A stretch of 12,073 bases of DNA, taken from the NCBI GenBank assembly GCA_002369495.1, contig DFFD01000164.1:1-12073 (forward strand), read 5' to 3'. A program made the position numbers and the translations under genes. The DNA comes from Lachnospiraceae bacterium UBA3785 (GTDB lineage Bacteria > Bacillota > Clostridia > Lachnospirales > Lachnospiraceae). The notes below the pieces were generated by a model. The model ran no database searches. It worked only from the letters and a program-made list of their open reading frames with translations, and was not told where the DNA came from. Below, piece after piece: positions 6,412-12,073 of the stretch (positions are counted from its first letter, which is position 1; each line of letters starts with the position of its first letter).

Positions 6412-8268
6412 TCAGATAAGAGACAGGAAAATACAGGCAAGGAGCCTCACCGCCATAATCCCGGTTATAACCGCGAGAATCGGAATCCCGGAAAGCACCA
6501 TCCGGAAAAATGAAAGACTCCCCGCCGGCGCCCACAGCCCCTCAAGGTCAAAGTGAGCGAGAATCCAGACGATGCGCGGAAGGCACGCTGCTCCAAAGCA
6601 AAGGGCGGCATAGAGGATCTTCACGCGTCTCCTCTCCCTCTTTATCCTCTCAAATCCGTCTTTCCGTGTCAGGAGGATCGCCTCCATCCCGCTGCTTTTT
6701 TCATACCGGGCGAGCCCCATGATGCCGATGAGGACCGCGAGGAGCATTTTTGCATCGTCAAAAAGGTTCTCCGCTCGCCTCCCGAGCCAGATATCATAGG
6801 GGGTTGTCACGATGTATTCCGCCGACTTTCCCCTTTCCTTCCGGGCAAGCAGTCCCTCATACTGCCGCACGATCCTCTCGATCGCCGCGCGCTCCTCCCC
6901 CTCTTTCTCCTCCTTTTCGAGCAGGTACTGCATATAGGACAGGCTGATCTCTCCGTTCTGCCGGCGTTCCATAATTTCCTCGTATCCCGGCGGCTTGTCC
7001 TGCAGCATCGCTTCCCACTTTTTGATAATCTCCCCCTTTTCTTCCGTCAGCTCTCCGACCAGCTCCCGGGAGCGCATCCGATACCAGTACTCCTGCCCCG
7101 TCTCATGGTACTCCTTTCCGCCATAGGAAAATGTCTGAACGGCGAGAAGCGCAAGAAGCACGAGCCCCGCCCTCGCGTGCACAAAGAGTTTTTTCGTCTC
7201 CAGCTGCCAAAGCGTGTGCGCTTTTATCGGTTTCTCCGCTTCCTCCCTGCCGAGAGCGTACAGGCGGGCTGTCGAGCGAAGGTTTTTGGGGGTTCTCATT
7301 TTCCACACGCGTCTTCCCGCCGCAAAGAAAAGAACCGCAAGCGCCGCATGCACCGCCGGAAGAAACAGGAAAACTGGGACCGGCCGCCCCAAAAACCGAA
7401 ACGTCCGCCAGGATGCAAGACTCTCCGTAAAATACAGTGCCGCTGCCGGACTTGCGTATTTAAGGACCGCCCACGGTGTCCACCCGCCGATTCCGGCCGC
7501 AATCGCCCATGTCATTAAGGAGAGAATCGACAGCGTAAGGAGCCCCGCCGTCCAATTCCGGACAAGCAGCAGGATAAAAAGCGCTCCCGCCGCAAGGAGA
7601 GATACCTGTATGAAATCATAAATAAGAACCAGCCCCATAAACCGCCCGGCCGTGATCGCAAGAGGCGACGCGAGGTACCCCGGAATCGACTGAAGGGGGA
7701 CATTAATCGGATGGGTCCCGCAGAAAAAGACTCCGACCGCTAAGTTTTCCATGCGAAAGAGTACCGATACGAAAAAGCCGGCGCTCACGAGAGCCGCCGC
7801 TTTTGCGGGATAACCCTTCCGTATCCCTCCCATCGTTGAAAAAATAATCCGGTCCATGCCGCTCTCCGTCTCCGTCATCACGCAGGCGGCAGCCACGAGG
7901 AACATAAAAACCACCGTTAAAACCCGCACGCGCTCGGAACCCGCAAAGAACGCTATCTCCGTCAGAGTATATGCGGGAAGCGGCACCTCACGCAGTCTCT
8001 CGTAGGCGGCTCTTCCCGCCGCAAGGTCTCTTCCCGCGTAGGAATCGGCTCCCGCAAGTGCGGACAGGACGCTTTGATGCTCATTTTCTGCCAGTATCTC
8101 CTCGAGATACGCGTGATAGTTCCGCCGGTTCTCCTCTTCGCGAAAAACCGTCTCTTCTATCTTCGCCCTGTCACTGAGGCTCCCCGCGCCGTTCAGCACG
8201 ATCAATAAAAGAAAGATGAGGCGGATTCCCCTCATCTTAAGTATTTTCTTAAACTCATACCGTATCAT
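6412..8268 (-). CDS. ABC transporter permease, tandem-duplicated ABC-2-like
   Basis: A membrane protein of 618 residues, taken from the ATG at 8268, which has GGGGGAG upstream and overlaps the ATPase gene by 14 bases. An ATG 96 bases earlier gives only an Arg-rich extension inside the ATPase gene. It has two related halves. Each starts with KK-rich cytoplasmic residues and a helix (about 13-30 and 364-381), then a long hydrophilic loop rich in charged helix (32-113 and 384-505). A helix follows, ending in a matching motif: ETESGMDRIIFST (133-145) and EKSSGMEAILLT (522-533). The first half then has four or so more helices up to 320. The second half has only two or three and stops about 90 residues short. 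It probably forms the channel or exporter with the ATPase next door. Cargo is unknown; the secreted protein of the operon or an antimicrobial peptide are candidates. Confidence 0.8.
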   Translation of the reverse strand: MIRYEFKKILKMRGIRLIFLLLIVLNGAGSLSDRAKIEETVFREEENRRNYHAYLEEILAENEHQSVLSALAGADSYAGRDLAAGRAAYERLREVPLPAYTLTEIAFFAGSERVRVLTVVFMFLVAAACVMTETESGMDRIIFSTMGGIRKGYPAKAAALVSAGFFVSVLFRMENLAVGVFFCGTHPINVPLQSIPGYLASPLAITAGRFMGLVLIYDFIQVSLLAAGALFILLLVRNWTAGLLTLSILSLMTWAIAAGIGGWTPWAVLKYASPAAALYFTESLASWRTFRFLGRPVPVFLFLPAVHAALAVLFFAAGRRVWKMRTPKNLRSTARLYALGREEAEKPIKAHTLWQLETKKLFVHARAGLVLLALLAVQTFSYGGKEYHETGQEYWYRMRSRELVGELTEEKGEIIKKWEAMLQDKPPGYEEIMERRQNGEISLSYMQYLLEKEEKEGEERAAIERIVRQYEGLLARKERGKSAEYIVTTPYDIWLGRRAENLFDDAKMLLAVLIGIMGLARYEKSSGMEAILLTRKDGFERIKRERRRVKILYAALCFGAACLPRIVWILAHFDLEGLWAPAGSLSFFRMVLSGIPILAVITGIMAVRLLACIFLSLI

Positions 8269-9010
8269 GAGGAGACTCCCCCCTATGGATATAGCGAAGA
8301 TAGGCTTCCTCCAGGAAGGACCGCTTCTCAGAGACCGTCTCCTCCTGAGCCGCAAGCAGATCACTTTTTCTGCCGCAGAAAGCCACCCTTCCGTGATTCA
8401 GGATAAGGACATGGTCGGCGATCCCCTCGATGTCCGGGACGACATGGGTTGCAAAAAGGATGATCCGGCCCTGAGCCCGCTTTTGCAGCATCCTCCTGAC
8501 CTTACACCGCTGTTCCGGGTCGAGTCCCGCCGTCGGCTCGTCCAGGATCACCACACGGGGCTCCCCCATGAGCGCCTGGGCAAGGCGAAGGCGCTGCTTC
8601 ATCCCGCCGGACATCGTCCGGATCTTCATTTTTCTCTCCGAAAAGAGATCGACTTCGCGAAGGAGCCCCTCGGAGGCCTCACGGATCCCGGCAGGTTTCA
8701 TGCCTTTCATGATCCCTATATAGGCCAGGTACTCCTCGGCCGTGAACTCCGGGTAGACCGTCTCCTGCTGGGGCATGAACCCGAGGAGGGAGGCAAATTC
8801 CGAGTTTTTGGAGCCCACATTTTTCCCATTGAAGAGAATTGCCCCGCCGTCGGGCTGCAGGATCCCGGCCATAATACTCACCAGCGTCGACTTTCCGGCT
8901 CCGTTCGGTCCCAGAAACGCGCAGATACCTTCCGGGATGTTGAAGGATACCCTGTCCAGGGCTTTCTTCTTCTCGTAGATTTTCGTAATATTCCTGCCCG
9001 CAAGCTGCAT
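8255..9010 (-). CDS. ABC transporter ATP-binding protein
   Basis: A 251-residue cytoplasmic ATPase that powers the permease encoded directly after it. Motifs in order: Walker A GPNGAGKST (34-42), Q-loop MPQQE (79-83), signature MSGGMKQR (133-140), Walker B VVILDEPT (153-160), D-loop AGLD (161-164) and switch His189. All catalytic residues are present. The start at 9010 is chosen for the GAGGAG seven bases upstream; earlier ATGs would run into the lipoprotein gene. It begins 10 bp after the lipoprotein stop and overlaps the permease start by 14 bases, so the four genes form a tight operon. The sequence resembles the CcmA/NatA-like group used with ABC-2 permeases, including antimicrobial peptide exporters and sensors; the substrate cannot be told from it. 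Confidence 0.93.
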   Translation of the reverse strand: MQLAGRNITKIYEKKKALDRVSFNIPEGICAFLGPNGAGKSTLVSIMAGILQPDGGAILFNGKNVGSKNSEFASLLGFMPQQETVYPEFTAEEYLAYIGIMKGMKPAGIREASEGLLREVDLFSERKMKIRTMSGGMKQRLRLAQALMGEPRVVILDEPTAGLDPEQRCKVRRMLQKRAQGRIILFATHVVPDIEGIADHVLILNHGRVAFCGRKSDLLAAQEETVSEKRSFLEEAYLRYIHRGESPHDTV

Positions 9011-9020
9011 CGCGTTCTCC

Positions 9021-10283
9021 TCATGCATCGATCTGAAAATAGATATGCCGCCCCTCGCTGCTCCGGGCAAAAAAGCTCTCAGCGGGCAGATAATAGTCCG
9101 TGTAGACGGGCCCTATGAGGCAGGTTCCGAAAAAATAGCTGCCGTTATAAGCCGAAACCCAGCCGTAGCTTCCGAGGAAATCACCGTCAAAGGGCTCCGC
9201 TGTCTTCGCCTCCGTATCGACGAGCCTCATGCCGTACATTTTCTCGCCGGCTTCATCGAGAAGGGAGAGCACGACATGCCTCCCGGCCACACACTGCATG
9301 GAGAGGTTTTCCCCCTCCGAGTAGACAGGCTCATCCTGCGCTTTTATGATCCGGATGCGGCGAAGTTCATTTCCCACTGTGTAATAGAGACACCCGTCTT
9401 CCAGGGAATACCCGTAGTCCGTCTCCGGTGTCTCCCCGACAACCGATGCCGCAATCACCTCATCCCCGCTCTCAAGATCCGTAACCACATACGAGTAGAC
9501 CTGGTTTTCCTTGTACCATTCCTTATAATAACTGTCCCAGTCGCCTTTCTCCCCGTATGTATCAAAGAACTCCGTCTGCGTAAGACACGGCTCCCGTTCT
9601 GACCATCTCGACAGGACCGCCTTCCTCTCAAAGATTCCCAGCAGCTGATCGCCCGGCACGACTTCCTTTACCGTCCGGCTTTCTCCGGACGCGAGATCAA
9701 TTTTCATCAGGCTGGAATGCGTCTCATTCGGTTCCTCGTCCGTGCCCCACACCGTGCCGGCAAGTACAAAATAGGCCGCCCCCGCATCATAGTATACTTC
9801 CGTGATCCCGCCAGACAGAGTGTCTGCGGAGACATCTTCCGGCAGAAAACTCGCTGCTGTCCTGCGGTCCGTACCGTCAATGCGGGACCGCATAAAGTTC
9901 CACCCTTCCGTCATCGGGTCATAGGAAAAAACAAAGAGATATCCGTCATAGATATAGGGAGCTGCCGCATAAGAGGGGTACCAGACCGGGCAGTTACTGT
10001 CCGAATGGCTGCAGCCCGTGCGGGAGCACAGGGCAAATCTGTCCCCGCTCGCGAAATCAAGATACTCGATCGCGCCGCCGGTCCGGGCTCTCACGGGGAA
10101 GAGCATCCCCTTATCGAGGATCGTCCGATCGCTGCTCAGAATCCCCCGCCCGGTGCCGATGAGTTCGGCGCCTTCCGGCACACCCTGACTGCTATTGCAG
10201 CCTGACAGAGATATTATAAGAGAAGTTGCCGCCAAGAAGGCAACAACTTCTCTGAGACGTTGCATCAAATGATTTGACCTCAT
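9021..10283 (-). CDS. Lipoprotein with Cys/His cluster, probable beta-propeller
   Basis: A 420-residue surface lipoprotein. The N-terminus has Arg residues, a hydrophobic segment (12-25) and lipobox L-S-G-C, with Cys29 the lipidated residue. Shortly after comes a C-x4-C-x-H-x4-C cluster (Cys86, Cys91, His93, Cys98). The rest has many short repeats of the kind YIYDGYLFVFS (110-120), VYYDAGAAYFVLAG (163-176), CLYYTVGNELRRI and VSAYNGSYFFG, typical of a beta-propeller. Similar lipoproteins with this cluster occur in Clostridia, often near ABC transporters, but I know of no proven function. AAGGAG is six bases before the start. It lies 12 bp after the small secreted protein gene and 10 bp before the ATPase. 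It could be a substrate receptor, an immunity protein or a chaperone for the secreted protein. Confidence 0.8.
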   Translation of the reverse strand: MRSNHLMQRLREVVAFLAATSLIISLSGCNSSQGVPEGAELIGTGRGILSSDRTILDKGMLFPVRARTGGAIEYLDFASGDRFALCSRTGCSHSDSNCPVWYPSYAAAPYIYDGYLFVFSYDPMTEGWNFMRSRIDGTDRRTAASFLPEDVSADTLSGGITEVYYDAGAAYFVLAGTVWGTDEEPNETHSSLMKIDLASGESRTVKEVVPGDQLLGIFERKAVLSRWSEREPCLTQTEFFDTYGEKGDWDSYYKEWYKENQVYSYVVTDLESGDEVIAASVVGETPETDYGYSLEDGCLYYTVGNELRRIRIIKAQDEPVYSEGENLSMQCVAGRHVVLSLLDEAGEKMYGMRLVDTEAKTAEPFDGDFLGSYGWVSAYNGSYFFGTCLIGPVYTDYYLPAESFFARSSEGRHIYFQIDA

Positions 10284-10295
10284 TCTCTACTCCTT

Positions 10296-10781
10296 TTAGT
10301 AAAGAGAATAGTTTACAAATCCGGTACCTTTTAAATCACCATTGTAATAATATCCACAACTTCCCGCATAACTTGTATAAAGTGATCCAGTAAGCGCTTC
10401 TCCTGCAGATACAAGATTATCATTATCAAGCTCGCCTGTTCCACTAGCATCATCAAAATTGGATTTTGTAACATAACCATTTGCCACTGTATTAAAAGTT
10501 ATCGTCAAGGCTCTGTGTCTATCCGTATCTGCCTTTGTATAGGTAGCAATTCCTGCATGGTAGGATGACCCACTTCCGGAAATGACAAATGACGTCGTAC
10601 AAAGATAAGGTTTATAATTAACCAAAATAGTAATTACACTTGTCGGATTAGAGACCGTTTCTAATTCTATTTTTTCGAATTCATCATGTCCCAACTCCGA
10701 CGCATAACAGTTAATTGACATTGTTGTAATTAACGCAACTGTAACCAATAATATCATCATAAACTTTTTGATTCTCTTCAT
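10296..10781 (-). CDS. Small secreted protein, first gene of LytTR-linked ABC operon
   Basis: A 161-residue protein I cannot assign to a family. The start at 10781 is preceded by AAAGGAGG; an ATG 27 bases earlier only adds Lys/Glu-rich residues encoded by the ribosome site itself. Residues 1-27 are a classical Sec signal peptide (Lys/Arg-rich start, hydrophobic core, likely cut after CYA). The mature part, about 134 residues, is rich in Ser, Thr, Gly, Tyr and Asn, suggesting an all-beta fold. It has just two Cys (61 and 142), which could form a disulfide. It ends in GYYYNGDLKGTGFVNYSLY (143-161). The DNA is visibly more AT-rich than its neighbours, a sign of transfer or fast evolution. The position ahead of a transporter and lipoprotein recalls bacteriocin operons such as lactococcin 972, but sequence support for that is weak. 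Confidence 0.75.
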   Translation of the reverse strand: MKRIKKFMMILLVTVALITTMSINCYASELGHDEFEKIELETVSNPTSVITILVNYKPYLCTTSFVISGSGSSYHAGIATYTKADTDRHRALTITFNTVANGYVTKSNFDDASGTGELDNDNLVSAGEALTGSLYTSYAGSCGYYYNGDLKGTGFVNYSLY

Positions 10782-10891
10782 TTTTTCCTCCTTTTCTCTT
10801 TTTCCCATTTACACTACAGCAAAAGATTATTTGTCTGTTGCCACCACCTCCTAATAATATTTTTAGAAAGTATTATTGCCCTTGTGAAAGC

Positions 10892-10930
10892 GTTATAGAC
10901 AGTGTACCACAGATTTATTCATTTTGACAA
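10892..10930 (-). promoter_or_regulatory. Promoter of the secreted protein/ABC operon
   Basis: On the minus strand TTGTCA (10925-10930, five of six) lies right next to the operator repeat. TACACT follows after 18 bp (10901-10906, four of six). A second possible -10, TATAAC (10892-10897), has no good -35. The weak -10 and long spacer fit a promoter that needs an activator. The leader before the first gene is about 110 bases. Confidence 0.6.
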
Positions 10931-10938
10931 AAAGCGGG

Positions 10939-10968
10939 ATAAACGGCAAAAAATAATGGATGAATGGT
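10939..10968 (-). promoter_or_regulatory. Putative LytTR response regulator operator
   Basis: On the minus strand ACCATTCAT (10960-10968) and GCCGTTTAT (10939-10947) form two imperfect 9-bp direct repeats with a 12-bp spacer, a 21-bp period that is two helical turns. Extending to 21 bp, 13 bases match. This is the usual geometry of AgrA/LytTR sites, placed directly before the -35 of the operon promoter. The encoded regulator at 5660-6409 is the obvious candidate to bind it. Confidence 0.6.
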
Positions 10969-10991
10969 ATTTCAAGTACCTCTCATCCATT
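10955..10991. repeat. Inverted repeat between the divergent promoters
   Basis: AATGGATGA (10955-10963) and TCATCCATT (10983-10991) are perfect 9-bp arms; an inner GGTA/TACC pair (10966-10969, 10977-10980) extends the hairpin. T-rich sequence follows on both strands (TTTTG on plus, ATTTTTT on minus), so it looks like a bidirectional terminator, although no gene ends here. Its left arm overlaps the distal operator repeat. Confidence 0.6.
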
Positions 10992-11052
10992 TTTGTTCTC
11001 ACTATTTCATTATTTCTCTTGCATTTTTAAAATGTTCCTGCTCTTCTTTCGT

Positions 11053-11060
11053 GCTATAAT
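11053..11060 (+). promoter_or_regulatory. Extended -10 promoter of the histidine kinase gene
   Basis: TGCTATAAT (11052-11060) is a perfect TGn extended -10 box 41 bases before the kinase start codon. The region 17 bp upstream has no clear -35, which extended -10 promoters often do without. The promoter points away from the operon promoter at 10892-10930. Confidence 0.6.
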
Positions 11061-11101
11061 CAAAACTACGTACTTTGAATTCTCCACGAAAGGACCGCCT
11101 T

Positions 11102-12073
11102 ATGAGTCACCTCTTTTCTCTTAGCACCTTCATCCTCGACATGCTGATCCTGACAACCTTCCTCTCTGCGGTCTTCAGGAAGAAAGAGCCCTTCCGTGTC
11201 AGACTTTACCTTGCCATGCTCACCGCGGTAACGCTCCTGATCCTTCTCACAGTGCATATAATCCGGGTGTACAACCTCTCCTGGCGAATACCTGCCCTGT
11301 TCCTCGCAAGGGCCGTTGCCGTGCTCTCTCTCTCTTCGTTCTTCACCGCTTCCTTAAGGAGCAGGATTTCAGCCTCCCTCGAATTTCCTCTGCTTGCCGA
11401 AGCCGGCAGGCTCCTGTTCAGAGGCATCGTCCTTCTCGTAAACCCGGATTTCCTGACGGTCCAGACTCTTGAGCACCCGGACATCCTCTACGGTACGACG
11501 GACGGCGGTGCGAGGCTTATTCTTCTAATCTTCTCAATTTCGCTCTCATTTTATCGCCGAAGAAGGGAAGCTGCGTCTTCCGGCCGAAATCTCATTTTAC
11601 TGCTCTCGACCCCGGTGATAAGCCTCCTCATCTACAGTCTGCTGCCCCTCAATACCGTCTACCGCGGGAGCACCCTCTTCTACCACGCTCTTTTCGCCTG
11701 CCTTGCCGTCCTGAACGCGGCGAATTACTTCCTGCTCAGAAGAAGCGAGGCCTACGCTGAACTGGAAATGAAAACCGCCAAAGCAGAGCAGCAGCTGCAG
11801 TTTCAAAAAGAAAAATACAAGGAGCTGGGCGACTCCTACCGCAAAAGCAGGCGGCTCATCCACGATGTACGAAAGCACTATCTTACGATTGAGGAATATG
11901 TCTCTCACGGGGACATGACCGGGCTTCTCGCCTACACGAAGACCGCCGTCGGAGACCTTGAGGCCTCCTACGCAAGGTACAACACGGGCAATCTCGTCAT
12001 CGACTCCTTTCTCTCCCACTATGCCAGCAGGTTTGAGAGCGACCGGATCGCCTTCACCGCGCGGCTTGGCGCC
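11102..12073 (+). CDS. Sensor histidine kinase, GHKL type, cut by window end
   Basis: The reading frame is open from the ATG at 11102 to the last base (324 residues, incomplete). AAAGGA lies upstream of the start. The N-terminal part is membrane-spanning, with about six helices (roughly 8-24, 36-53, 65-83, 102-113, 138-150, 163-182 and 191-212, not all certain). A charged linker, probably a coiled coil, follows (215-248: KTAKAEQQLQFQKEKYKEL and on), then the phosphoacceptor segment SRRLIHDVRKHY with His254. The segment NTGNLVIDSFLSHY (294-307) precedes the ATPase domain, which lies beyond the window. This layout is that of AgrC-like peptide-sensing kinases that pair with LytTR regulators. Its partner is most likely the regulator at 5660-6409. 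It is divergent from the secreted protein operon and shares a 320-bp control region with it. Confidence 0.9.
   Translation, partial: MSHLFSLSTFILDMLILTTFLSAVFRKKEPFRVRLYLAMLTAVTLLILLTVHIIRVYNLSWRIPALFLARAVAVLSLSSFFTASLRSRISASLEFPLLAEAGRLLFRGIVLLVNPDFLTVQTLEHPDILYGTTDGGARLILLIFSISLSFYRRRREAASSGRNLILLLSTPVISLLIYSLLPLNTVYRGSTLFYHALFACLAVLNAANYFLLRRSEAYAELEMKTAKAEQQLQFQKEKYKELGDSYRKSRRLIHDVRKHYLTIEEYVSHGDMTGLLAYTKTAVGDLEASYARYNTGNLVIDSFLSHYASRFESDRIAFTARLGA

Noticed and set aside
6553..7518. Plus-strand open frame of 321 codons opposite the permease
   Set aside because: Pro/Arg/Cys-rich shadow with no recognisable domain; the minus-strand reading gives clear membrane helices and ABC operon context.
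8216..9118. Plus-strand open frame of 300 codons opposite the ATPase
   Set aside because: Antisense to intact Walker A, signature and Walker B motifs.
10296..10781. Lactococcin 972-family bacteriocin
   Set aside because: Operon layout and a Tyr-rich end are suggestive, but I could not find a convincing match to that family's conserved residues, so I leave the protein unassigned.

Overview
The window reads as chromosomal DNA from an anaerobic, fairly GC-rich member of the Clostridia. Lachnospiraceae is my best guess, from the gene families and the strong AGGAGG-type ribosome binding sites; I cannot name a genus. No rRNA, tRNA, CRISPR array or transposase was seen.

Region 1 (about 11-290) has no gene. 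It holds an array of short sites (GAAGCGTAAAT or its reverse complement) in strictly alternating orientation. Nine of them are spaced 31-32 bp apart, close to three helical turns. It includes two near-identical 63-bp tandem units and is followed by a Rho-independent terminator for the genes to its right.

Region 2 (359-4437, all on the minus strand) carries larE, larB and larC, the three enzymes that build the nickel-pincer nucleotide cofactor. They are preceded by a membrane-anchored HAD phosphatase. The enzyme that would use the cofactor (a LarA-type racemase or epimerase) is not in the window.

Region 3 (4513-5597) is a small accessory patch. A 213-residue GMC-type flavoprotein seems to have lost its middle and is probably a remnant. 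Upstream of it is a complete structured repeat of about 180 bp, whose minus-strand RNA would fold into a closing stem with three hairpins. Downstream is a decayed partial copy, and a fragment of the element's end overlaps the HAD gene's promoter.

Region 4 (5660 to the window end) looks like one regulatory and export or resistance unit. A LytTR response regulator (plus strand) and a sensor histidine kinase (plus strand, cut by the window end) flank a four-gene minus-strand operon: a small secreted protein, a lipoprotein with a Cys/His cluster, an ABC ATPase and a tandem-duplicated ABC permease. The operon promoter has two imperfect 9-bp direct repeats 12 bp apart just upstream of its -35, the usual layout of a LytTR operator. 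My model is that the kinase senses a surface or peptide signal, the regulator binds these repeats, and the secreted protein plus its transporter are induced. That functional model is inference.
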